Source: Actinokineospora diospyrosa (GTDB taxonomy: Bacteria > Actinomycetota > Actinomycetes > Mycobacteriales > Pseudonocardiaceae). From it: a stretch of DNA of 64,000 nucleotides. The DNA lies in the NCBI RefSeq assembly GCF_024171925.1, contig NZ_JAMTCO010000006.1, positions 1-64,000 of the forward strand. Direction: 5' to 3'. The position numbers and the translations under genes are program-made. The notes under the pieces were generated by a model. It made no database searches. It was not told where the DNA came from and saw nothing but the letters and a program-made list of their open reading frames with translations. Below, piece by piece: positions 14,344-22,680 of this stretch (position 1 is its first letter; every line of letters begins with the position of its first letter).

Positions 14344-16377
14344 ATGGCCAGGTGTCACAGTGCTGCGATGGGGTTCACCTGCGTTGTTCCCGGCGGCGAC
14401 GGGGTTCTGTATGCGGTCACCGATACGGGTGACCTGCTGTTCTACCGCGATCTGGACCGAACCGGCACGCCCCGTTGGGCCAACGGGGGAGTCGGCAAGC
14501 TGATCGGGACCGGCTGGGGTCGGTTCACGAAGATCATCAACGGTGGCGACGGCGTCCTCTACGGCATCACCGAGGACGGTGGCCTCTGGTTCTACCGCGA
14601 CCTCGCGCGCGACGGCACGGCGCAGTGGGCCAACGGGGGGGCCGGGCGGCAGGTCGCGACCGCGTGGCAGGGGTTCCGCGACGTCGTGGGCGGTGGCGGC
14701 GGGATCATCTACGCGCTCACCGAGGCGGGCGATGTCCTGATCTACCGGGACGCCGACCGGACCGGTGGTGTGTCGTGGTCGTTGACCGGGCAGCGGATCC
14801 GGACGGGCTGGGGCACCGTCCGCAGGCTGATCGACGGCGGCGACGGGGTCGTCTACGGGCTCGCCAACACCGGCGCGCTGCTGTTCTTCCGCGACCAGTT
14901 CCGCGACGGCACGCCCGCTGTGGACCGGGGCGGTCTTGGCAACACCATCGGGCAGGGGTGGTCCAACTTCGCCCTGGCCGTGGGTGGCGGCAACGGGGTG
15001 ATCTACGCGATCACCCCCGACGGCTTCCTGCTGTTCTACCGGGACCTGGCCCGTGATGGCAGCATGCAATGGGCCAACAACGGCATCGGGAGCTCGATCG
15101 GCGCGGGCTGGCTGCTCACCGGGGCCGCGCTCACCACCCAGGGCTACCCGAGGCCGCTGTCGGTCGCGCCGGGGGACCGGGTGCAGTTCCACGTCTCCAG
15201 CCGCGTCGACTACGACGTGACCTACCTGCGGCTCGGGCAGGGTGACGGCAAAGTGGTCGGCGAGCTGAAAGCCGTGCGCGGCCAGGTGCAGACGCCGCGC
15301 GCGGACGCTTGGGGCGACGGGTGCGGTTGGCAGTCGTCGTTCTCTCTCACGGTGCCAACGAGTTGGACGTCCGGTATCTATTCCGCACGCTGCCGAGGTG
15401 CCTCCGGTGTGGACAGTCACCTCGTCTTCGTGGTCCGCCCGCGCACGGCCCGCACAGGTCGGGTGGCGGTGCTGGCGAGCACGAACACGTGGAACGCCTA
15501 CAACGACTGGGGCGGTCGCTCCAAGTACACGACCCCGCCCGGGCCGCGGCTCAGCGCGGAGCGCCCCAACCCGTGGACCTCCCCGGTGGACGACGGCGAG
15601 CTGAACCACCTCACGCGGGCCGAGCTGTGGGTGACCGCGTGGCTGGAGTCCGCGGGTTACCCGCTGGACTTCTACTCCGACGCCGACTTCCACCGCGGGA
15701 TTCCCGATTTCGCCAAGTACCCGGCGCTGGTGCTCAACACGCACCCGGAGTACTGGACCACCACCATGCTCGACCGCCTCATCGCCTACATCGCCGACGG
15801 CGGCAGCGTTCTGTACCTCGGCGGCAACGGCGTCTTCGAGGCCGTGACCCTCGACGCCACCGGCACCACCATGACCGTTCTCGGTGGCAACGCAAGCAAT
15901 CCGCGACAGCAGACCTACTTGCGCAACCTGAACCCGCCGCGCTCCGAACGCGCGGTCCTCGGCGTGGGGTACCGGTTCGACAACTACATGACCTTCGCCC
16001 CGTACGAGGTGCTCGAACCGGCGCACCGGGCGCTGCGCGGAACCGGTCTCGCCCGGGGCGCCCGCATCGGCCTGACCGGCCACAACGGACCGGCGAGCGG
16101 CTGGGAGATGGACACCGCGATCCCCGGGACCGCCCCCGACGGCGTCATGGTGTTCGCCGCCTCCCAAGCCGACGACCGCGGCACCCCGCCGAGCGGCACC
16201 GTCGTCCTGGCGCGCGGGACCAACCCGGGGTACGGCGCGGACATGACGTTCCGGGACACCCCCGCGGGCGGCATCGTGTTCAGCGCGGGCTCCCTGAGCT
16301 TCGGCGGCAGCCTCGCCGTCGACCCGGCGCTGCAACGGATCGTCCGCAACGTCCTGGACGAGAGCCTCGGCCGTTGA
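14344..16377 (+). CDS. Tachylectin-2-type beta-propeller fused to DMFase-like domain
   Basis: The protein is about 677 residues from the ATG at 14344; an ATG at 14368 is equally possible and begins directly at blade 1. The N-terminal ~245 residues are five blades of ~47 residues, each with G-G-x-G-V-(L/I)-Y-(A/G)-(I/V/L)-x-x-x-G-x-L-x-x-(F/Y)-(Y/F)-R-D, as in the GlcNAc-binding tachylectin-2 propeller. From about 265 onward the sequence resembles the large subunit of N,N-dimethylformamidase: R-V-A-V-L-A-S-T-N-T-W-N-A-Y-N-D-W-G-G near 380, then N-T-H-P-E-Y-W and Y-L-G-G-N-G. No signal peptide is visible, which is odd for a lectin propeller. The true substrate is unlikely to be DMF and is unknown. 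Confidence 0.75.
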   Translation: MARCHSAAMGFTCVVPGGDGVLYAVTDTGDLLFYRDLDRTGTPRWANGGVGKLIGTGWGRFTKIINGGDGVLYGITEDGGLWFYRDLARDGTAQWANGGAGRQVATAWQGFRDVVGGGGGIIYALTEAGDVLIYRDADRTGGVSWSLTGQRIRTGWGTVRRLIDGGDGVVYGLANTGALLFFRDQFRDGTPAVDRGGLGNTIGQGWSNFALAVGGGNGVIYAITPDGFLLFYRDLARDGSMQWANNGIGSSIGAGWLLTGAALTTQGYPRPLSVAPGDRVQFHVSSRVDYDVTYLRLGQGDGKVVGELKAVRGQVQTPRADAWGDGCGWQSSFSLTVPTSWTSGIYSARCRGASGVDSHLVFVVRPRTARTGRVAVLASTNTWNAYNDWGGRSKYTTPPGPRLSAERPNPWTSPVDDGELNHLTRAELWVTAWLESAGYPLDFYSDADFHRGIPDFAKYPALVLNTHPEYWTTTMLDRLIAYIADGGSVLYLGGNGVFEAVTLDATGTTMTVLGGNASNPRQQTYLRNLNPPRSERAVLGVGYRFDNYMTFAPYEVLEPAHRALRGTGLARGARIGLTGHNGPASGWEMDTAIPGTAPDGVMVFAASQADDRGTPPSGTVVLARGTNPGYGADMTFRDTPAGGIVFSAGSLSFGGSLAVDPALQRIVRNVLDESLGR

Positions 16378-16400
16378 CCTCGCCCGAGCTCGTCAGTGGC

Positions 16401-16421
16401 AACGACCCGGAGGAGGTCGTT
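16401..16421 (+). terminator. Hairpin, possible terminator
   Basis: AACGACC and GGTCGTT form a 7-bp stem with a 7-nt loop, 24 bp after the propeller-DMFase stop. The remaining bases to 16611 show no further clear signal. Confidence 0.45.
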
Positions 16422-16611
16422 CGGATCGGGTGCCCGGTCCGCCGCGCACCTGGTTCCCCGCCCATTGCGGGGTGCCGGTCGCCGCGTTGAGTGGCGATTG
16501 TTCAGCGGGCTCCGGCGTCCATTCGAGTGATCAACTACTCGGGGCCGACATGCCCGGAGCCCGCCGTGCGATCGGGAAGGTGCCGTACCCCTTTCACCCG
16601 TGGAGCACCCC

Positions 16612-17769
16612 ATGACCTCATCGCTGTCGACCGGCTCGCGCCCGTCCCCATTGGACTACCGGACCTCGTTCGCGGGCCCCTCGGTCGGCACCGAGCAGGA
16701 GTTCCTCGGCGTCCGCCTCGGCAAGGCGCGGTTGGGGGGTTCGCTGATCGCGGAGGTCGTCAGCGACGGGGCCCTGTTGGTGCAGATCACCACCGACATC
16801 GGGGGTGGGGAGGACGCGCCGGAGGGGTACCTGGGGTACACGATGGAGATCAAGACGAGTCCGACCGAGGTGGGGGACGAGGACGGGTGGGGGTTGCGGA
16901 CCACCGCGATCCGGTCGGTCCTCGCGGCGATCGCGGAGCTGGTGAAGTCCGGTTCGGACACGCGGTCGCTCACCAGCGGCAAGCTCGACGACTTCGACCT
17001 GGTTGTCCACAATGCCGAGCACGTGTTCTACAAGACGGACTCCTGGTCGAGCGGGGTCACCAGCAGCAGTAGGCACGCCACCTACGGCCTGCCCTTCGCC
17101 GACCTGGGCACCACCGCCCCCGGCGCGCAGCTGGTCCAGAAAGCCCACTGGTACCGGGACTGGTCTGAGGAGTTCGACCTCATCACCGGCACCTGGGTGG
17201 CCCGCGACCGCGCCCTCGCCACCTACAACTACCTGCGCTCGGTTCTCATCCAGCTCGCCGAGCTCACCACTAGGTACTCCTTGGCTGTGCACAACCTCGG
17301 CGAGCTCAAGGGCAACACCGGCAACCTCTATGACAGCCCCGTCAAGAACGCCTGGGGCACCTTGCCCAGGACCGCACCCCTCTTGGCGATCGGTCTCTTG
17401 CCGGAAGGCGACCGTGAGCGCGTGAAGACTGCCTTGCGCGCTCGTCCCGGCTCGGTCACGGACACCCAGGTATGGACCGCGGTGGTCTGGCACATCTTCC
17501 AGAGCCTGACCCTGGCGGGACACACACCCGCGCAACCCACCTACGCCACCAGCAAGCCAGGCACCCTCTTCGAGTTCCGCTCCGGCATCCCCGTCGCCTT
17601 TAAGCACGCGTTCGTCCTCATTGAGGGCGAGGCCGGTGGCTTCGCTGGTGAGGTCCAAGAGGCCAAGACCAAGAAGCCGGTCGACGACGACCTGCAGTCC
17701 AAGATCAAGGCCCTGCGCCCGCCGGGCTCGGACGACTCCGACGACGAGGAGGAGGAGTCCTCCGACTGA
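16612..17769 (+). CDS. Putative amidoligase-fold protein with acidic tail
   Basis: The ATG at 16612 has GGAG 6 nt upstream and gives 385 residues. I do not firmly recognise it, but three spaced motifs recall the COOH-NH2 ligase/GCS amidoligase superfamily. These are G-T-E-Q-E-F near residue 27 (compare G-x-E-x-E-F), Y-T-M-E-I-K-T-S-P near 77 (compare the E-x-x-S-P strand), and H-A-T-Y-G-L-P-F near 155 (compare the H-x-H/Q-x-x strand). The C terminus is strongly acidic (D-D-S-D-D-E-E-E-E-S-S-D). There is no signal peptide or membrane segment. Its neighbours are the propeller-DMFase gene upstream and the SipW unit downstream. A ligase that modifies peptides or proteins is a guess. Confidence 0.4.
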   Translation: MTSSLSTGSRPSPLDYRTSFAGPSVGTEQEFLGVRLGKARLGGSLIAEVVSDGALLVQITTDIGGGEDAPEGYLGYTMEIKTSPTEVGDEDGWGLRTTAIRSVLAAIAELVKSGSDTRSLTSGKLDDFDLVVHNAEHVFYKTDSWSSGVTSSSRHATYGLPFADLGTTAPGAQLVQKAHWYRDWSEEFDLITGTWVARDRALATYNYLRSVLIQLAELTTRYSLAVHNLGELKGNTGNLYDSPVKNAWGTLPRTAPLLAIGLLPEGDRERVKTALRARPGSVTDTQVWTAVVWHIFQSLTLAGHTPAQPTYATSKPGTLFEFRSGIPVAFKHAFVLIEGEAGGFAGEVQEAKTKKPVDDDLQSKIKALRPPGSDDSDDEEEESSD

Positions 17770-17892
17770 GCCGACACGCCGTCGGCGCACCCGGTCCGCA
17801 CTCGGTTCGCACCCGGCGCCCGCCTCGTGTTGCCCCGGTCACGTCCGAACTTGTCGGGTGTTGGTATAGCCGGATGGAGACGGGGTGACCTG

Positions 17893-18054
17893 ATGCGGAC
17901 GACAAAGAGGCGACTTTCCTTCACCTCTGCCGTGCTGATCGTGCTGGGACTGGTCACCAGCGCGCTCCTCGTCCTGGTGAGCGCCACCGAGGCGACCCCG
18001 GTCGAGGTCCACACCACCAGCGTCGGCCTCGGCCGGGAAGTGCCGCACCCCTGA
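17893..18054 (+). CDS. Small single-pass membrane or exported peptide upstream of SipW
   Basis: This 53-residue reading frame starts at an ATG preceded by GGAGACGGGGTGA. It has a basic N terminus (M-R-T-T-K-R-R), a single hydrophobic helix (about residues 11-31) and a short polar tail ending in R-E-V-P-H-P. It sits 37 bp ahead of the signal peptidase-LamG gene in the same direction, so the two are probably one operon. It could be a SipW substrate, a membrane partner, or a leader. No family is recognised. Confidence 0.6.
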   Translation: MRTTKRRLSFTSAVLIVLGLVTSALLVLVSATEATPVEVHTTSVGLGREVPHP

Positions 18055-18091
18055 CGGGCTCCGTCGTGGGTGAGGTGGTGGCGGTGGCGGG

Positions 18092-21000
18092 ATGAGGCCG
18101 GGCGCGCGTCGACGGTGGGGCTGGGTGCGGTCCGTGCCCGGGTTCCTCGCGGGCTCGGTGCTCTCGAGCCTGTTCTGGCTGGTCGCCTGGTGCGTGCTGC
18201 CCGCGGTCCTGTCCTGGCACTCCTACGTCGTGCTGTCCGGGTCGATGGCCCCGGCGATCCGCACCGGCGACGTGGTCGTGGTCGGCGACCTGCTCACCGA
18301 CCACCCCGTGCCCGGCGCCGTCGTCGCGTTCGACGACCCCGCGCACCAGGGCAAGGTCCTGATGCACCGGGTCATCAAGGTCAACGACGACGCCACCCTG
18401 GTCACCAAGGGCGACGCCAACGCCGACGCCGACAGCACCCCGGTCACCGTCGAGGCGGTGCACGGCCAGGGGCGCCTGCGGGTGCCGTGGGTCGGCCTGC
18501 CAGCGCACTGGGCGCGGGTGGGGGACTGGATCTCCCTCGGCGGGGCCGTGCTGGTCCTGGTCGGGCTCGCCGCGCTCGCGTGGTGGCGGCCCGGCCAGCA
18601 ACCACCCCGGCGACCACCCCCGAGCGGACCTCGACACGCGGCGGGCCCTGGCCGGACCAGGCGCCGAGTCGTGACCGTCGCGGCTGTGGGCATGCTGCTG
18701 TTCGTTTCGACGAACGGCGGCTTTGCTGGTTGGACTGCCTCTTCGACTACCTCGGGCAACGCGCTGGGGTCGTCCGCGACGTTCCCCACGTACTCCGCGT
18801 CCGTCACCGGTGATAGCCCGCAGCTTTATCACCGCTCTGAGGAGGCGGCGTCCTCTTCGGCTACCAGCACCGCGGCAGACTCCTCGACCAACAACAGGCC
18901 GGGGCAGTTCAACATGCCCACCAATGGTCCCTTCACCCACTGGCGCTTTGACGAGGGCGGTGGCCTCAATGCCGGTGACTCCTCCGGCGGGGTCAACACC
19001 GGTGCATTGACTAACGGGCCAACGTGGTCGACCGGGGTCATGGGCGCTGCTGTGACGATGGACGGCGTCAACGACAGGGTCGTCAGCGCGAACAGTTCGG
19101 TCGCGACGGACACCAGCTTCACTGCCTCGATGTGGGTGAAGACGACCTCTGCGAGCGGAACCGCAGTCGCCTTCACCCAGCAAGGCAGCAACACCGGCGC
19201 CTGGTACCTGTATCAGCAGGGCGGCAAGTGGCGTTTCGGCATGCCCCGAAGCGATGCCTCTAGCGGTACCGAGGACTACGCCCAGTCGACGACGTCCACC
19301 GCCGCAAGCACCTGGGTCCACCTTGTCGGCGTCTACGACGACCCGGGCAACGCCATCCGGCTCTACGTGAACGGCTCCCTAGAGACCTCCACGACCCGCG
19401 CCGACGCCTACGAGTGGAAAGCGACCGGCTCGCTGGTCGCGGGCGGCATCTACCGAGGCGGCAGTTGGCTCTACCCGTGGTCCGGTCAGCTCGACGACGC
19501 CCGGGTCTACCAGCGTGCTCTTGGCGCAAGCGAGATCAGCGGGATCTATGACGCTGCCACCGCCCCGAATGCCCAGTACAACCTGGAGCAGTCAGGCACA
19601 TCTGCCACTGACAGCGGCCCTTACGGCTACAACGGCACTCTCCAGAACGGCGCCACCTGGAACACCACCGGTCGCACGGGACGGTCGCTCACCCTCGACG
19701 GCGTCGACGACTACGTCAGCGCCTCCACCTTCACCGTGCGCACCGACACCAGCTTCACTGCGGCGGCGTGGGTCTACATCAGCAGCGCGGGTGGGGTCGA
19801 CCGGACTCTGCTCGCCAAGGACGGCACGAACGTCAACTCCTTCGCGTTGTCCTACATCCCGGCCACGACGAAGTACGCCTTCACCATGCCCGCCTCCGAC
19901 TCGACCGGCGCGGCCACGGTCCGCGTGTCCTCCAGTTCGAGTGCCATCTCCAACGCGTGGACCTACGTCGTCGGGGTGTGGGACGCGGTCAACGGGCAGA
20001 TGAAGATCTACCTCAACGGCACCCTGGAGGGCACGACCAGCCGCGGCGGTGGCTGGAACGGCACCGGGCAGCTGTCGATCGGCCGCGGCTTCAGCGGCGG
20101 CGCGGGCGTGCAGTACTGGCCCGGCCGCGTCGACGAGGTGCAGCTCTACAACCGTGTGCTGACCGCCGCCGAGATCGATGACATCTACACGCGGCCCAGC
20201 CTGGACTGGCAATACGACGACAACCTCGCTGTGACCGTGTCCGACTCTTCCGGCAACGGCAACTCCGGCGCCTTGAACAACGTGCAGTGGTCCGACACCT
20301 CGGTCTCGGGCACGTCAGGCTACTTCGACGGCTCTAGCAGCTGGACGGTCAGCCAGGCGGCATCACTGCGCACCGACGAGAGCTTTACCGTGTCCGGGTG
20401 GGCCTACCTGACCACGCCCAACGGCGACCGCAGCATCGTCGCCCAGCAGGGCAGCGTCGGTAGCGGCTACCTGCTGGGTGCTGACATTGCCTCGACGCGG
20501 TGGTGCTTCCGCATCCCCCGCACCGACACCAGTTCCCCCACCTACGACGCGGTCTATAGCCAGGCCATCGCTCAGCAGAACGGCTGGTACCACATCGTCG
20601 GTGTGTATCAGGCTGGATCAGAGATCTTGCGCCTGTACGTCAACGGTGTGTTGCAGAACAGCACCACGCGCGGTGGCACCCCGTGGAACGCCACTGGCAC
20701 TGTCCAGGTTGGACGCGCACTTCGCAGCAGCTCACAGATGGACTACTTCTTCGGCTACCTCGACAAGGTTCGGACGATCCAGGCCGCTCTGTCGACCGCT
20801 CAAGTGCAGGACCTCTACAGCGAGGGCTCGCCGCCGCCACCCACCTTGCCGGTAGCCGGTGCACTGTCCCCGATGACGGCAGGGCAGCCGGGCGCGCTTC
20901 AGGGGACTCAGCAGGGGCAGACCTCTAGCACCGCGGTCGCGTTCAACGGCACTGCCAACGCCGCCAACCTAACGAGCTTCAGCAACCCGTCGACGTTCAC

Positions 21001-21445
21001 GACGGAAGCTTGGTTCAGGACGGCGAGTCCGTGGGGTGGCCTGATCACCGGCTTCTACAGCACGGTCAGCGCGAGCAGCACGAGCCGCGACCGCGTCGTC
21101 TACCTCGACAGCACCGGCAAGCTCGTGTTCGCGGTCAACCCGTCCACGATCAAGTCGATCAGCTCCACCTCGTCCTACAACGACGGGGCCTGGCACCACG
21201 TGGCCGCCAGCCTCGGCGCGGCGGGAATGAAGCTCTACGTCGACGGCAACCTGGTCGCCCAGGACGCGACCACCACGACCGCCCAGAACTTCACCGGCTA
21301 CTGGCGCTGGGGCGGTGGCGGGTTGCCCAGCTACCCCAACCGCCCGCTGAGCGACTACCTCGTCGGCACCATCGACGAGGTCGCCGTCTTCGGCAGCCAG
21401 CTCACCGACGCCCAGGTCCGTCGTCACTACCACGCTAACCACTGA
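18092..21445 (+). CDS. SipW-type signal peptidase I fused to a four-LamG surface protein
   Basis: The protein has 1117 residues. Residues 1-165 form a complete S26B (SipW/ER-type) signal peptidase: TM1 (about 23-42), Ser51 in V-L-S-G-S-M-A-P, His92 in V-L-M-H-R-V, the G-D-A-N aspartate region at 107-110, and TM2 (about 148-165). A basic Pro-rich linker (R-T-R-R-R at 188-192) leads to a second export-like helix (193-207). That is followed by G-G-F-A-G-W-T-A-S-S-T-T-S-G-N, which strongly resembles the N termini of SipW substrates (TasA/camelysin style). Four LamG/concanavalin-like domains follow (about 283-490, 490-700, 705-920, 925-1115), the first three with an L-Y-V-N-G or I-Y-L-N-G strand and the fourth L-Y-V-D-G. 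It looks like an enzyme joined to its own secreted substrate. Confidence 0.85.
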   Translation: MRPGARRRWGWVRSVPGFLAGSVLSSLFWLVAWCVLPAVLSWHSYVVLSGSMAPAIRTGDVVVVGDLLTDHPVPGAVVAFDDPAHQGKVLMHRVIKVNDDATLVTKGDANADADSTPVTVEAVHGQGRLRVPWVGLPAHWARVGDWISLGGAVLVLVGLAALAWWRPGQQPPRRPPPSGPRHAAGPGRTRRRVVTVAAVGMLLFVSTNGGFAGWTASSTTSGNALGSSATFPTYSASVTGDSPQLYHRSEEAASSSATSTAADSSTNNRPGQFNMPTNGPFTHWRFDEGGGLNAGDSSGGVNTGALTNGPTWSTGVMGAAVTMDGVNDRVVSANSSVATDTSFTASMWVKTTSASGTAVAFTQQGSNTGAWYLYQQGGKWRFGMPRSDASSGTEDYAQSTTSTAASTWVHLVGVYDDPGNAIRLYVNGSLETSTTRADAYEWKATGSLVAGGIYRGGSWLYPWSGQLDDARVYQRALGASEISGIYDAATAPNAQYNLEQSGTSATDSGPYGYNGTLQNGATWNTTGRTGRSLTLDGVDDYVSASTFTVRTDTSFTAAAWVYISSAGGVDRTLLAKDGTNVNSFALSYIPATTKYAFTMPASDSTGAATVRVSSSSSAISNAWTYVVGVWDAVNGQMKIYLNGTLEGTTSRGGGWNGTGQLSIGRGFSGGAGVQYWPGRVDEVQLYNRVLTAAEIDDIYTRPSLDWQYDDNLAVTVSDSSGNGNSGALNNVQWSDTSVSGTSGYFDGSSSWTVSQAASLRTDESFTVSGWAYLTTPNGDRSIVAQQGSVGSGYLLGADIASTRWCFRIPRTDTSSPTYDAVYSQAIAQQNGWYHIVGVYQAGSEILRLYVNGVLQNSTTRGGTPWNATGTVQVGRALRSSSQMDYFFGYLDKVRTIQAALSTAQVQDLYSEGSPPPPTLPVAGALSPMTAGQPGALQGTQQGQTSSTAVAFNGTANAANLTSFSNPSTFTTEAWFRTASPWGGLITGFYSTVSASSTSRDRVVYLDSTGKLVFAVNPSTIKSISSTSSYNDGAWHHVAASLGAAGMKLYVDGNLVAQDATTTTAQNFTGYWRWGGGGLPSYPNRPLSDYLVGTIDEVAVFGSQLTDAQVRRHYHANH

Positions 21446-21490
21446 CCGGTAGCGGTTTAGCCGAGGCATCGACACACGTCGTGGTGGAGG

Positions 21491-22624
21491 TCAGGCATCG
21501 CCTATAGGGGGAAGCGGGCGCACGTAAGGCGGCTGCGCAGTCAAGATGCGCAATAGGTCCTCAGTACCCGCGACAGTGAAGTCGGAGATGATGAAATGGT
21601 CCACCGTGTGCGGCTGCAGGAACACGGGGATCTCCTCGATGCTGCGGCCGGGCAGCACGACCGGCAGGATCCTTGTCCGGTTCACCGAGCGCCTGGCGTG
21701 CAAGGCCTCCCGGAGTAGCCCCATCTCCGACTGCAACCCGCGGTTGACCTCATCGCTGACCTCACCCTCGCCCGCTGCCTTACACGCCGGGGAGGCCACT
21801 ACAAGGATGAAGTCGGCGGCTTTGATCTGGCCGATCGCCCACAGGTACCAGTCTCGCGAGACCTCTAGGTCCCAGCGGTCCATGTGCACGTCCAGCCCGC
21901 GGGACACGAGGAACTCCGCCAGCGCGACCACCTTCGAGATGTGCTCGTGGTCCTCGTGCGCGTACGACACGAACACGCGCGGCGAAACCGTCGGCGCGGC
22001 GAGCGCGGGCGCCTCGACTTGCGCCACAGGGATTCCAGGAGCCAGGTCGAGGTCGAAGGTGTGCGGGCGCGTGGCGGGCGCGTACCCGAACGTCTCCTCC
22101 GGCGGGAGGTCGTAGCGGGCCGACGCGGTCACCGGCACGTGGGTGGCGTCCTGCGGGGTCAGCAGGACGATCCACGCGGCGTGCGAGCCGGGCCGCGGAT
22201 CCCGGTGCCGCCACCGGATCTCCCGACCGCCGATGCCGAAGACCTGCACCGTCGAGGAGACCTCAGGCAGGTGGACGCCGGTGTTCGCCTCGACCAGCGA
22301 TAAGTGCTGGTCGACGGCGTAGGTGCGTCCCGGGCCGGGAGACGAGGAAGCGCGCGGCACGGCGTCCACGACCACGGCGTCCGCGCCGAAGTCGAACCCG
22401 ACCTCCAGCCACGGCGGCACCGGCACGTCGGGGGCCAGCCACAGGTCGAAGTTGATTTTCACGACGTGCGCCGCGCGGCCGGGGAACCGCGTGGGCGCCA
22501 CCGGGTGGACCTGCCAGCCGCCGAGCCGGACGGCGCCGATCTCCACCGCCGCGGGCGCCGTGGAGACGTGCCGGGTGGCGGCGTTGACCAGGACGAGGTC
22601 GACGCCGGTGCTGTCGGTGGTCAC
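21491..22624 (-). CDS. SEFIR-domain protein (TIR-like)
   Basis: The protein has 377 residues. Residues about 215-370 form a SEFIR/TIR fold: R-V-F-V-S-Y-A-H-E-D at 216-225 (strand A and box 1), G-L-D-V-H-M-D-R-W-D-L (box 2), and A-D-F-I-L-V-V-A-S-P-A. The N-terminal ~200 residues form a separate domain with W-L-E-V-G-F-D-F, V-V-V-D-A-V-P-R and I-R-W-R-H. I believe this is a recurrent actinobacterial module ahead of TIR-like domains, with no known function. SEFIR domains mediate homotypic signalling and, in bacteria, may act as effectors. The gene is divergent from the CHAT gene with 56 bp between starts, which strongly suggests co-regulation. The GTG/ATG choice was not decisive. Confidence 0.8.
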   Translation of the reverse strand: MTTDSTGVDLVLVNAATRHVSTAPAAVEIGAVRLGGWQVHPVAPTRFPGRAAHVVKINFDLWLAPDVPVPPWLEVGFDFGADAVVVDAVPRASSSPGPGRTYAVDQHLSLVEANTGVHLPEVSSTVQVFGIGGREIRWRHRDPRPGSHAAWIVLLTPQDATHVPVTASARYDLPPEETFGYAPATRPHTFDLDLAPGIPVAQVEAPALAAPTVSPRVFVSYAHEDHEHISKVVALAEFLVSRGLDVHMDRWDLEVSRDWYLWAIGQIKAADFILVVASPACKAAGEGEVSDEVNRGLQSEMGLLREALHARRSVNRTRILPVVLPGRSIEEIPVFLQPHTVDHFIISDFTVAGTEDLLRILTAQPPYVRPLPPIGDA

Positions 22625-22680
22625 GGATCTCCCCTCGTTCGACCGGAGAATAGCGCGCCGCCATCGGGCATCCTGGTGGT

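Noticed and set aside
17003-17011. TTGTCCACA inside the amidoligase-like gene as another box module
   Set aside because: It is a single box in a codon context (L-V-V-H-N) with no partner and no GGCTGTxTAT motif.
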